Assembly: GCF_003710905.1 (NCBI RefSeq)
Contig: NZ_RHHV01000006.1
Span: 310,001 to 374,000 of the forward strand
Reading direction: 5' to 3'
DNA: 64,000 nt
Source: Brevibacillus parabrevis
Lineage (GTDB): Bacteria > Bacillota > Bacilli > Brevibacillales > Brevibacillaceae
This document shows, piece after piece, positions 56,125 through 64,000 of the stretch. The notes beneath the pieces are model-generated. The model worked only from the letters and a program-made list of their open reading frames with translations. It searched no databases and was not told where the DNA came from. Position 1 is the stretch's first letter, and the number at the start of each line of letters is the position of its first letter. A program made the position numbers and the translations under genes.

Positions 56125-56705
56125 ACCCATTTGTCATCCACACCGGACTGGTCGCGCCACTGGACCGTGTCAACGTAGATACAGACGCAATCATCCCGAA
56201 ACAGTTCCTGAAACGCATCGAGCGCAGCGGCTTTGGCCAGTTCCTGTTTTATGAATGGCGCTTTAACGTCGATGGCTCGCCGATCGACTCGTTCATCCTG
56301 AACACCCCTGCCTACAAAGACTCGACTGTGCTTCTCGCCCGCAACAATTTCGGCTGTGGCTCGTCGCGCGAGCACGCTCCGTGGGCTTTGCTCGACTACG
56401 GCTTCCGCTGCGTGATCGCTCCGTCTTTTGCCGACATTTTTTACAACAACTGCTTCAAAAACGGCATCCTGCCGATCAAGCTCAGCGAAGAGCAAGTCGA
56501 CGAACTGTTCTTGCGCACACAAAGCCGCGAAAATTACGAGCTGACGATTGATCTCGAACAGCAAGTCGTGCGCGACAGCGATGGTTTGTCCTATCCGTTC
56601 GAGGTGGACCCGTACCGCCGCTACTGCCTGTTGAACGGCCTCGACGACATCGGAATTACGTTGCAATACGAGGACAAAATCGCTGCCTACGAAGCGAATC
56701 GTTAA
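56121..56705 (+). CDS. leuD: 3-isopropylmalate dehydratase small subunit
   Basis: A 194-residue partner of LeuC that forms the swivelling domain; [12 protein letters not shown] near the N-terminus and [15 protein letters not shown] carry substrate contacts. Start overlaps the leuC stop by 4 bp. No leuA or leuB follows; a terminator ends the unit, so the rest of the pathway is elsewhere. Confidence 0.96.
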   Translation: MNPFVIHTGLVAPLDRVNVDTDAIIPKQFLKRIERSGFGQFLFYEWRFNVDGSPIDSFILNTPAYKDSTVLLARNNFGCGSSREHAPWALLDYGFRCVIAPSFADIFYNNCFKNGILPIKLSEEQVDELFLRTQSRENYELTIDLEQQVVRDSDGLSYPFEVDPYRRYCLLNGLDDIGITLQYEDKIAAYEANR

Positions 56706-56738
56706 TCTTTTTGCTCGAAACATGTTTTTCCATACAGA

Positions 56739-56774
56739 AGCGAAGGCATGCTGCCACACATGCCTTCGCTTTTT
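56739..56774 (+). terminator. Terminator after leuD
   Basis: Perfect 12-bp stem (56739-56750 with 56759-56770), 8-base loop, then T run. Confidence 0.88.
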
Positions 56775-56809
56775 CGTCTGGTCAAGCGTTCGTTTTCAAG
56801 CGGTAGCCA

Positions 56810-57322
56810 CTACTCGTGCAAGAGTACATACATCAGCGTCTCGTCGACGTAGCGCTCCCCTACCTTCAAAGCTTGTTTTTCATAACCGTACGGCACAAAA
56901 CCCATTTTCTCGTAAAAACGTACGGCCCCAGGGTTGCTCGTCACAACCGCAAGCTGAACCTGGCTAATGTCTCCGCGCGCTTTCAAATACGCCAGCTCTT
57001 CGTGCATCAACGCTTGCGCGATACCTGTCCCGCGATGCGCTTCCCGGACGTACATGGACACGACCGCTGCCTTATGCCGCGCCTTGATGCCGCGATGGCG
57101 GAAATAGCCGATGATCCCTACCAGCTCCCCTGCGACGAAAGCGCCAAAATAACCGCTGTCGCCTTGTGGTCCCTGAGACAGCCGCTCCTTCCACTCCGCC
57201 ATAGGCCGTGCCGCATCTTCTTCATACGTAGCACCGAATGCATCCGGGTCGGTTTGCAACCCTTCCAATCTTACTTTTACAAAAGCTTCTGCATCTTCTG
57301 GCCCCAATCGGCGGACTTCCAT
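56810..57322 (-). CDS. GNAT-family acetyltransferase
   Basis: A 170-residue acetyltransferase with motif A VVSMYVREAHRGTGIAQAL (REAHRGTG loop) and motif B AVRFYEKMGFVPYG. GAGGGG lies 9-10 bases before the ATG at 57322. Convergent with leuD. Substrate unknown. Confidence 0.9.
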   Translation of the reverse strand: MEVRRLGPEDAEAFVKVRLEGLQTDPDAFGATYEEDAARPMAEWKERLSQGPQGDSGYFGAFVAGELVGIIGYFRHRGIKARHKAAVVSMYVREAHRGTGIAQALMHEELAYLKARGDISQVQLAVVTSNPGAVRFYEKMGFVPYGYEKQALKVGERYVDETLMYVLLHE

Positions 57323-57387
57323 TGTGCGTTTCCCCTCTCTCCTCGCATTTCCACTCATAATAGTAAAGAGTTGCCAGGTTGTAAAGG

Positions 57388-57597
57388 TTGAAAAATTCCT
57401 TTTTAAACCATTTTTATAACGGAGAAAAGTTTTCCTGGAAGGTGCGTCCGCTTTCCCGCCAAGCTACAGAGACGACAAGCGGTGTTGCGGAACTGGAAGC
57501 TGCATTTTCTCCACTGCTGACGGAACGAAGCGGTACCGCTACTGGATCGGCTGTCCGGTCGGCACAAAGCGGCTATGCTTCCAGATCACCAGCCTGA
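57388..57597 (+). CDS. Doubtful small open frame
   Basis: A 69-codon frame from a TTG with only a marginal AGG directly before it. The N-terminal third is varied, the rest is Ser/Thr/Ala/Arg-rich and of low complexity. It could be a real short protein, but no family is recognised; otherwise the 57323-57600 stretch holds nothing. Confidence 0.25.
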   Translation: MKNSFLNHFYNGEKFSWKVRPLSRQATETTSGVAELEAAFSPLLTERSGTATGSAVRSAQSGYASRSPA

Positions 57598-57603
57598 CCG
57601 GAA

Positions 57604-57636
57604 CAAAAAGCGCCAGGACAGCATCCCCCGGCGCTT
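57604..57636 (-). terminator. Terminator after the acyl-CoA synthetase gene
   Basis: On the minus strand a 7-bp stem (57630-57636 with 57608-57614) is followed by five T, 25 bp past the gene's stop. Confidence 0.65.
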
Positions 57637-57658
57637 CTTTTCACCACTTATTCGTTGC

Positions 57659-59317
57659 TCAGGCAAGCTCGTTCCGGGCCGAATCGGCAAGATCAAACGA
57701 TGCCAGCGCCTGTTCACGCAGCTTGAACTTTTGAATTTTGCCAGACGCTGTCATCGGGTATTCGGCGACGAACTGGATGTAGCGCGGCGTTTTGAAACGG
57801 GCAATTTTGCCTTCGCAGTACGCCAACACTTCCTCCTCTGTCAGCGTCTCGCCCGGTTTTACCCGAATGCAGGCCAGCACCTGCTCTCCGTATTTGGCGT
57901 CTGGAACACCGACGATTTGCACGTCCAGTATTTTCGGATGCGTGTACAGAAACTCCTCGACCTCACGCGGATAAATATTTTCCCCTCCGCGAATGATCAT
58001 ATCCTTCAATCTGCCTGTGATCCGGTAGTAGCCTTCCTCGTCGACCGTCGCCAAATCTCCCGTATGCAGCCAGCCCTCTTCGTCGATCGCCTTCGCGGTT
58101 TGATCCGGCATATTGTAATACCCTTTCATCACCAAATATCCGCGCGTACACAGCTCGCCCTGGACGCCAGGAGGCAGCGTCTCTCCCGTCGCTGGGTCGA
58201 TGACCTTCGCTTCCACTCCTTCGTGCAGCCTGCCTACGGTGGATACCTTGCGCTCGATGGAATCTTCTGGCCGCGTCTGGGTGATGACCGGGGAAGCTTC
58301 CGTCTGTCCATAGGCGATCGTGATGTCGCGGATGCCCATTTTGTCCACTACGTTTTTCATTACCTCGATCGGGCAAAGAGAACCCGCCATAATGCCCGTG
58401 CGCAGCGAACTGAGATCGCGCTCGGCAAAAGACGGATGGTTCAGCTCGGCGATGAACATGGTCGGCACTCCGTACAGCGCTGTGCATCGTTCGGCTTCGA
58501 CAATCGAGAGCACCAATCCGGGATCGAAAGCGGTGACAGGGACCATCGCCGCTCCCGTGGCAACGCAGGCGAGCGTGCCCATCACGCAGCCAAAGCAGTG
58601 AAAAAACGGCACGGGGATGCACACCCGGTCTTCGATGCCGAGCCCTTGACATTCCGCTACCTTGATGGCGTTGTTGACGATGTTCACATGCGACAGCATG
58701 ACTCCTTTGGGGAAGCCAGTCGTCCCTGACGTATATTGCATGTTGATAACGTCGTCGGGCGAAAGCGACTCTTGCCGCAAACGCCGTTCTTCCTCGCTGA
58801 CCAGCTCGGCCCGCGCGAGCAAATCTGCCCATAAAAACATCCCCGGCTGCCGCTCCTCGCCCAAGTAGATGACATTGCGCAAATGGGGAAGCCGCTTCGA
58901 CTGGAGAGCGCCCGGCTCACACGTCTCCAGCTCGGGACAAATTTCCTTGATCATGTCGAGGTAGTTCGCATCCCGATACCCGTCGATGAGCAGCAGTGTC
59001 GTCGATTCAGACTGCCGCAGCAAATACTCCAGCTCATGGACGCGGTAGCTTGTATTCACCGTCACAAGCACTCCGCCCATCTTGGCCGTTCCAAACTGGG
59101 AAATCACCCATTCCGGCACATTTGTCGCCCAGATCGCGATGTTCTCCCCTTTTTGAATGCCGAGCGACATAAATCCCCTTGCCGCCTGATTGCACACTTC
59201 CTGAAACTCGGCAAACGAATAACGCAACGATCGTTCATGGTAGACTAGCGCTTCCTTATCCTGATAAAGTCTGGTTGTCTCATCCAGCAAGTTGCCAATC
59301 GTAATCATCCGCAGCAT
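57659..59317 (-). CDS. Acyl-CoA synthetase (AMP-forming, medium/long chain)
   Basis: A 552-residue adenylate-forming enzyme activating a fatty acid to acyl-CoA. The P-loop-like [11 protein letters not shown] (near 193-203), YGQTEASPV, the TGD in GWLHTGD and the hinge [11 protein letters not shown], plus the late catalytic Lys in SGKIQKF, are all present. Similar in layout to Bacillus YngI. GGGGGTG precedes the ATG. Lone gene, so the pathway is not indicated. Confidence 0.92.
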   Translation of the reverse strand: MLRMITIGNLLDETTRLYQDKEALVYHERSLRYSFAEFQEVCNQAARGFMSLGIQKGENIAIWATNVPEWVISQFGTAKMGGVLVTVNTSYRVHELEYLLRQSESTTLLLIDGYRDANYLDMIKEICPELETCEPGALQSKRLPHLRNVIYLGEERQPGMFLWADLLARAELVSEEERRLRQESLSPDDVINMQYTSGTTGFPKGVMLSHVNIVNNAIKVAECQGLGIEDRVCIPVPFFHCFGCVMGTLACVATGAAMVPVTAFDPGLVLSIVEAERCTALYGVPTMFIAELNHPSFAERDLSSLRTGIMAGSLCPIEVMKNVVDKMGIRDITIAYGQTEASPVITQTRPEDSIERKVSTVGRLHEGVEAKVIDPATGETLPPGVQGELCTRGYLVMKGYYNMPDQTAKAIDEEGWLHTGDLATVDEEGYYRITGRLKDMIIRGGENIYPREVEEFLYTHPKILDVQIVGVPDAKYGEQVLACIRVKPGETLTEEEVLAYCEGKIARFKTPRYIQFVAEYPMTASGKIQKFKLREQALASFDLADSARNELA

Positions 59318-59404
59318 GCAAGCACCCCCAAAAACATTCAGACTATTCCATCTTTATCAACTAGGATTCGTTCTCTTCCATCATATTCCTTCCGAACAGA
59401 AAAA

Positions 59405-59432
59405 GAAAAGCGCCCTCATCGGAACGCTTTTC
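59405..59432 (-). terminator. Terminator after the membrane-anchored protein
   Basis: On the minus strand an 8-bp stem (59425-59432 with 59405-59412) and a T-rich tail, starting just after the stop codon. Confidence 0.7.
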
Positions 59433-59434
59433 GC

Positions 59435-59914
59435 TTATTTCACCACAATTTTTTGCGTCGCTTCTACCTTGTATGGCAGATGGTTGCTGTAATTCAGCTC
59501 CACGCGGATTTCGTGCTCGCCTTTTGGCAGCTTTTTCAGCATGAACTCCGGATGGTAGATCATTCCTTTGGATTCTCCATCGAGGTACAGATGGGCGTGG
59601 CCTTTGCCAAACACCGGGGTTTGCCCAAGCTCGCTGCTCTCCTGAACGAACTCGAAGTTTTGCGTCAAAAGCGACACTTCTGCTGTCGTTCCGTCCACGG
59701 AAATATCCATGTTCAAAGACGGCTTGGCGGCATCGGTCGGCTGGCTCACCGGAGTGTTGGCCGTGGTAGTCGGCACACTCGTGTCACCTGGTCGATAGGA
59801 GTCAGAGACGTGCAACGGGTCTTTGACCAATAGCACGATTCCCGCCACCAAAACAACTACGAAGACGATCCCGCCCAAAATGAGATTGCGCATACTGATA
59901 ATAAAGACCTTCAT
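59435..59914 (-). CDS. Membrane-anchored extracytoplasmic protein of unknown function
   Basis: A 159-residue protein with one N-terminal membrane helix (about 9-31), a Thr/Pro/Ser-rich stalk (38-62) and an outward beta domain with KGHAHLYLDGE and LPKGEHEIRVEL, a pattern seen in small immunoglobulin-like extracytoplasmic domains. GGGAG precedes the ATG at 59914. Family not named with confidence. Confidence 0.8.
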   Translation of the reverse strand: MKVFIISMRNLILGGIVFVVVLVAGIVLLVKDPLHVSDSYRPGDTSVPTTTANTPVSQPTDAAKPSLNMDISVDGTTAEVSLLTQNFEFVQESSELGQTPVFGKGHAHLYLDGESKGMIYHPEFMLKKLPKGEHEIRVELNYSNHLPYKVEATQKIVVK

Positions 59915-60005
59915 GTCTCTACTCTCCCTTTCGCAAGTGCTTGTCACTTATTTGTACATGCATATGCGAGAGCAAAGAGAGTTAGACGCAAAACTTTTCT
60001 AGCAA

Positions 60006-60497
60006 TCAGCGGTAGTTGATAAATTGCACGTCGAGCGCCAAATCTGCCTTGCGGATCGCCTGAATGATCTGTTGCAGTTCATCCCGGCTTTTTCCGGTCA
60101 CGCGGATTTGATCGTCCTGCACTTGCGTTTTCACCTTCAACCCTGCGTCTTTAATGATGCTGTTGATCTTTTTGGCGTTTTCCTTGTCGATTCCTTGCAC
60201 CAGCTTCACGCGCTGCCGAACCGTCCCGCCCGCTGCCGGCTCCACCTTTTGATAGTCCAAGTTTTTGATCGGGACGTCGCGCTTGACCAGCTTGCCGAGC
60301 AAAATGTCTTTGACCTGGCCGAGCTTAAATTCGTCATCCGAGATGAGGACAAGCTCTTCCTTTTCCAATGAGATGCTGCTTTTGCTCCCTTTGAAATCAA
60401 AGCGGTTCTCGATTTCCTTCAAAGCCGTCTGGATGGCGTTGTTCACTTCCGACAAGTCCACCTTGGATACGATGTCAAACGAGCTTTCTTTGCTCAT
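60006..60497 (-). CDS. yajQ: YajQ-family nucleotide-binding protein
   Basis: A 163-residue protein with the conserved start [17 protein letters not shown] and the [11 protein letters not shown] block; two tandem ferredoxin-like folds. Family members bind nucleic acids or cyclic di-GMP, but the role in Gram-positives is undefined. AAAGGAGGAAAG precedes the ATG. Lies 32 bp downstream of the SDR gene. Confidence 0.93.
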   Translation of the reverse strand: MSKESSFDIVSKVDLSEVNNAIQTALKEIENRFDFKGSKSSISLEKEELVLISDDEFKLGQVKDILLGKLVKRDVPIKNLDYQKVEPAAGGTVRQRVKLVQGIDKENAKKINSIIKDAGLKVKTQVQDDQIRVTGKSRDELQQIIQAIRKADLALDVQFINYR

Positions 60498-60529
60498 TTT
60501 CTTTCCTCCTTTGAATGGGAAATAGTGCC

Positions 60530-61318
60530 CTAGATCGCCCGGACCAGGCCGCCGTCAACGAGAAACGATTGTCCGGTGACATAGCTGTTGGCTGGCGACG
60601 CCAAAAAAGTCACCGTGCGGGCAAATTCATCCGGGTGACCGTACCTGCCAAGCGGAATTTGCTGCTCCCAGTTTGCGCGGACTTCATCTGCCGTAACGCC
60701 TTTTGCATTCGCGCTTAGTCCGTCCAGTTGCTGCACGCGGTCTGTGGCGATTCGTCCCGGGCCGATTGTGTTAATCAAAATGCCGTCCGGCCCCAGCTCG
60801 GAAGACAACGTTTTCGCCAAGCCCAAAACGCCCGTGCGGAACGTGTTGGACAAAATCAAGTTTTCCAACGGCTGCTTGAACGAAGAAGAGGCAAAGTTGA
60901 CGATGCGCCCAAACTGGTTGGCGCGCATATGCGGCAAAACGGCGCGAATCGCCCGGACATAGCTCAGCAAGTTCAGCTCAAAGGCGGAAATCCACTGCTT
61001 GTCCGTCAACTGGTCAAACTTGCCCGCGGCAGGCCCGCCTGAATTGTTGATTAAAATATCCACCCTGCCAAACTCGCTGACGGTCGCCTGCACAACCCGC
61101 TCGATATCTTCCGGCTTGGTCACATCGACGACCACGGCAAGCGGAGCTTTTCCTGTTGCCTGTTCAATCTCGGCGCGAACAGCTTCCAGAGCGCCTTCGT
61201 CTCTGCCGCAAATCGTTACGTTTGCTCCCTCGTGAGCGAGGCAAAGCGCTGTCGCTTTTCCCAGCCCTTTTGTCGACGCAAGCACAAGAGCTGTCTTACC
61301 CTTCAGTTGCAGATCCAT
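60530..61318 (-). CDS. SDR-family protein lacking the classical Tyr-Lys catalytic pair
   Basis: A 262-residue Rossmann protein of the short-chain dehydrogenase family. The cofactor loop is ASTKGLG (about 14-20) rather than TGxxxGIG, NNSGG stands for NNAG, and the catalytic Ser region FASSS is kept. Where YxxxK should be, the sequence is SNTFR (157-161), giving Ser and Arg. A C-terminal GQSFLVDGG is standard. Either a divergent subgroup with another mechanism or a non-catalytic member. First gene of a pair with yajQ. Confidence 0.88.
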   Translation of the reverse strand: MDLQLKGKTALVLASTKGLGKATALCLAHEGANVTICGRDEGALEAVRAEIEQATGKAPLAVVVDVTKPEDIERVVQATVSEFGRVDILINNSGGPAAGKFDQLTDKQWISAFELNLLSYVRAIRAVLPHMRANQFGRIVNFASSSFKQPLENLILSNTFRTGVLGLAKTLSSELGPDGILINTIGPGRIATDRVQQLDGLSANAKGVTADEVRANWEQQIPLGRYGHPDEFARTVTFLASPANSYVTGQSFLVDGGLVRAI

Positions 61319-61395
61319 AGTCAGACTCCTTTCGCGGTGCGTATGTATCTTCCTTAGTTTCTATTCTACAGAACTTTCTGACGAACGAAAAGCAA

Positions 61396-61433
61396 AGAGA
61401 AGGGGCAAAAGCACACCTTCCCTTCTCTTCTTT
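61396..61433 (-). terminator. Terminator after the RND pump gene
   Basis: On the minus strand a 9-bp stem (61420-61428 with 61396-61404) with a moderate T-rich tail. The rest of 61319-61516 shows nothing else. Confidence 0.55.
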
Positions 61434-61516
61434 TCGCTATCGTATTGGAACGCACTTCGTTGATCAGATGTGCCCCGCTTGCTTGCGGCAAGCAAAGCAG
61501 TCTGATTGCTCACGTG

Positions 61517-64000
61517 CTACAGCTCGGTTTTGGAAACCTCGTTGTTTTTGTTTTGTTTCGCCAAACGCTTGGCTTCCCGTTTCGCTTGACGCGCTGCCTT
61601 GCGAGCCAGGCGTTTTTCTTTTGCCCCTTCGAACAAAGAGTACAGCACAGGCACGAGGATCAAAGTAACCATCGTATGGAAAATCAAGCCGGCAATAACG
61701 GCTGTCGCAAGCGGAGCTTCCATGTCGGAGCCTTCCGCCATTGCCAATCCCATCGGCAGCATCCCCAGGATTGCTGTCAGCTTCGTCATGATAACCGGAC
61801 GCACGCGGTCTTTCGTTCCTTGCACGATCGCTTCTGCCGTAGCCATGCCGCGACCGCGCAGCAGGTTGATCCGGTCGATCAGCAAGATCGCGTTGGAGAC
61901 CACGATACCGACCAGCATAATAATCCCGATCATCGCCATCTCGCCAAACGTTCGTTGCGTGAGCACGAAGCCAAGTACCACGCCAACCAGTGCCATCGGA
62001 ATTGTCAGCATAATGATGAACGGCTGCGACAGTCGGCCGAACTGGGCGACCATGATGACATAGATCAGCGCAAGAACGCCGAGGAAAACAAGAATCCCTT
62101 GTGTCATGTTGGCGCTTTGTTCTTTCAACTGGCCGGCAATTTCCACTTTGTATCCCTCTGGAATGACCATGCCCGGCAGCTTCTCGTTGATTTCACGTCC
62201 AACCGTACCCAAATCGCTTCCCAACAGCTCTGCGGACACACTGATGATCCGTTCGCCTTTTTGATGTGTAAGCGTAATCGGCGATTTGCTGTAGACCCAA
62301 TCTACGAGGTCAGCAAGCGGCACTTGTGCCCCCTTCTCGGATGTTACCGTAATCCCCTTGAGCTGCTCTGGATGCTTCAGCCAGTTGTCCGGCATTTTGG
62401 CGACCACATCCACATCGATGCCATCTTTTGTGATGGACGTAATGTGCTGGTTGCCAATCAGAACGCTCAGTTGCTGGAGCAAGGAGCGATGGTCAACGTT
62501 CAGTCTAGCCAGTGCATCTTGCTTCGGAATCAGCGTTACTTTTTCTTTTCCTTCTTTGAAATCGTTGCGAATATTCGTTACGCCATTGATCGTGGACAGC
62601 ATGCCCTCAAGCTCCGTGGCGATCTTGCGCATTTGCTCCATATCGTCCCCGGTGATGTTGAGCTGAACAGGGGCTGATCCACCTTGTTGTCCGAAAGACA
62701 TGGAGATGGACTCAATGCCTGGGATCGCATTCAGGCGCTCGTTGATATCAGCCGTCAAAGCTTCCTTGGTACGATTGCGTTGCGACTTCGGCACGAGTGA
62801 GATGAAGATGTCCGAATCACTTTTGGACGCTATGAAGAAGACGTCTTTTACTTCGGAAATGCCCCGCAGTGCTTCTTCTCCGACCACCGCAGCTTTTTGC
62901 GTGCGTTCCAGCGTTGAACCCGTCGGCATCTTCAGCGTGGCAAAAATAAAGTTTTCGTTCGGATCGAGTCCGTTCCCCATCTTCACAAAAGGGGTAAGGA
63001 AAGTTACGGCGACAAGCATGAGCACCGCCACGATAATCGTCTTGACCCGGTGGCGCAAAGCCATATTCAACAGCCCGTTGAACAACCGATTGACAGCGTG
63101 TTCTTTTCCTTCGCCCTCCAGCGAGACCTTTTTATCTTTCTGCAAAAAGCGATCGGAAAACACGGGTACGAAAAAGAACGCGGCAATGGTCGAAGCGATG
63201 ATGGCAGCCGATACGGTAAAGGCAATCGTCGCCATGATCGGTTTGAGCCAATCGGCAAAGTCTGCAAAAACGAGCGGCAAAAATACGACGATGATCGTAA
63301 GCTGCGAAGTAAATACAGGCGTCAGTACCTCTTTCGTTCCTTTGATGATCGCCTGTTTCAGCTGCTCGCCTTTTTCACGGAAATGATAGATGCTCTCCAG
63401 TACGACGATCGCGGCGTCGACAATCAAGCCGACCGACAAGCTCATCGAGAGCAAGCTGACCATGTCGATGTTGTAGCCAGCCATTTTCATGGCGATAAAC
63501 GTCATGAGAGCTGACAATGGCAATGTCGTTGCGATGACGAGCGTCACCCTCCAGTTGCGCAAGAACACAAACAGGATGATGATCGCCAATGCCCCACCAA
63601 TGGCCACATCGCGGCTGAGGTTCGATACCGCATGCTCGATGAAGGAAGCAGCCTCAAACATGACTTTTATTTGATATTTTCCATCGGCTTCCGTATTGAT
63701 CTGCTTGATGAGTTGCTCGACATTGCGCTGGGTAGTAATCAGATCGTAACCGTCTGAGCGCGACACGCTAAGGTGTACGAATACCATGCCATCAGTCAGC
63801 GCTACCGAGTCTTTCACTTTTCCGCGCATGTCTTCCACAGTCGCCAATTGCTCCAGCGTGACGGTTCCGTTTGGCGTGTTGATCGGCAGCACGTTCATTT
63901 CCTGTACAGAATGGAAGCTGTTGTCGATCATGATGACCGTGTCAAAGCCCGTGTTTTCGAGCGTGCCGATCGCTTGCTTCCAGTTCGTTTCCTGTAGCTG
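61517..64000 (-). CDS. RND-family efflux transporter, SwrC/AcrB type (5' part beyond window)
   Basis: The C-terminal 827 codons of a large proton-driven membrane pump; the frame stays open to base 64000 with no start inside. Visible are the second half of the first periplasmic-type loop, membrane helices 2-6 (GGALAIIILFVFLRNWRVT... region), a second loop, and helices 8-12 near GIVVSNAILLIDRINLLRGRG. The tail is strongly basic (many Lys/Arg/Ala). In Gram-positives such pumps (SwrC) export surfactants, antibiotics or fatty acids. Confidence 0.93.
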   Translation of the reverse strand, partial: QLQETNWKQAIGTLENTGFDTVIMIDNSFHSVQEMNVLPINTPNGTVTLEQLATVEDMRGKVKDSVALTDGMVFVHLSVSRSDGYDLITTQRNVEQLIKQINTEADGKYQIKVMFEAASFIEHAVSNLSRDVAIGGALAIIILFVFLRNWRVTLVIATTLPLSALMTFIAMKMAGYNIDMVSLLSMSLSVGLIVDAAIVVLESIYHFREKGEQLKQAIIKGTKEVLTPVFTSQLTIIVVFLPLVFADFADWLKPIMATIAFTVSAAIIASTIAAFFFVPVFSDRFLQKDKKVSLEGEGKEHAVNRLFNGLLNMALRHRVKTIIVAVLMLVAVTFLTPFVKMGNGLDPNENFIFATLKMPTGSTLERTQKAAVVGEEALRGISEVKDVFFIASKSDSDIFISLVPKSQRNRTKEALTADINERLNAIPGIESISMSFGQQGGSAPVQLNITGDDMEQMRKIATELEGMLSTINGVTNIRNDFKEGKEKVTLIPKQDALARLNVDHRSLLQQLSVLIGNQHITSITKDGIDVDVVAKMPDNWLKHPEQLKGITVTSEKGAQVPLADLVDWVYSKSPITLTHQKGERIISVSAELLGSDLGTVGREINEKLPGMVIPEGYKVEIAGQLKEQSANMTQGILVFLGVLALIYVIMVAQFGRLSQPFIIMLTIPMALVGVVLGFVLTQRTFGEMAMIGIIMLVGIVVSNAILLIDRINLLRGRGMATAEAIVQGTKDRVRPVIMTKLTAILGMLPMGLAMAEGSDMEAPLATAVIAGLIFHTMVTLILVPVLYSLFEGAKEKRLARKAARQAKREAKRLAKQNKNNEVSKTEL

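Overview
The window looks like chromosome from a spore-forming Gram-positive bacterium, most likely Brevibacillus or a close Paenibacillaceae relative. This is inferred from strong Shine-Dalgarno sites, frequent GTG/TTG starts, sigma-A promoters, a YheC/YheD spore-coat ATP-grasp gene, a YkpA-type ABC-F gene, a Btr-like regulator and moderately high GC. No rRNA, tRNA, CRISPR array, transposase or phage structural gene was seen. Both ends cut genes: a sigma-54 activator at the left and an RND efflux pump at the right.

Layout. 1-3.3 kb: sigma-54 activator with a coupled small membrane protein, then a nitrilase-GNAT-GNAT unit (a split form of the YhcX architecture). 3.4-9.9 kb: an operon of DUF3311, sodium:solute symporter, amidohydrolase and M20 carbamoylase/allantoate-hydrolase-like enzyme, divergent from a PucR regulator; probably uptake and hydrolysis of a ureido, hydantoin or N-acyl compound. 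10-16.3 kb: ABC-F protein and a complete sulfate/thiosulfate importer (sbp-cysT-cysW-cysA). 16.45-16.75 kb: a 41-bp higher-order tandem repeat. 16.8-22.7 kb: housekeeping genes (dut, trhO, Nudix, HAD, amidase, GNAT).

22.73-27.17 kb is a clearly AT-rich island with an ABC three-component (ABC-3C) type conflict system: HNH effector, a small MC6-like middle component and an SMC-like DUF2326 ATPase. Next to it lie a nucleoside-deoxyribosyltransferase/TIR-like protein and a small unknown gene. An inverted repeat sits beside the system's promoter, and a shorter related one precedes the deoxyribosyltransferase-like gene. Host-like sequence resumes with what may be the tail of a broken gene.

27.3-44.9 kb holds a 14-gene minus-strand run devoted to peptides and probably D-amino acids: YheO/DauR-like regulator, D-threonine aldolase/D-serine dehydratase-like PLP enzyme, ornithine cyclodeaminase homolog, M19 dipeptidase, OppABCDF importer, two beta-lactamase-fold serine hydrolases, an esterase, PaiB and an M42 aminopeptidase. 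A D-serine ammonia-lyase gene lies just upstream on the same strand. 45.2-48 kb: a Fur-box-controlled pair, a siderophore-binding lipoprotein and an AraC regulator fused to a homologous binding domain. 48-64 kb: Nudix, GNAT and hydrolase genes, spore-coat ATP-grasp, pseudouridine synthase, thioredoxin, a LysR gene divergent from leuCD, acyl-CoA synthetase, YajQ, an SDR lacking the usual YxxxK pair, and the RND pump.
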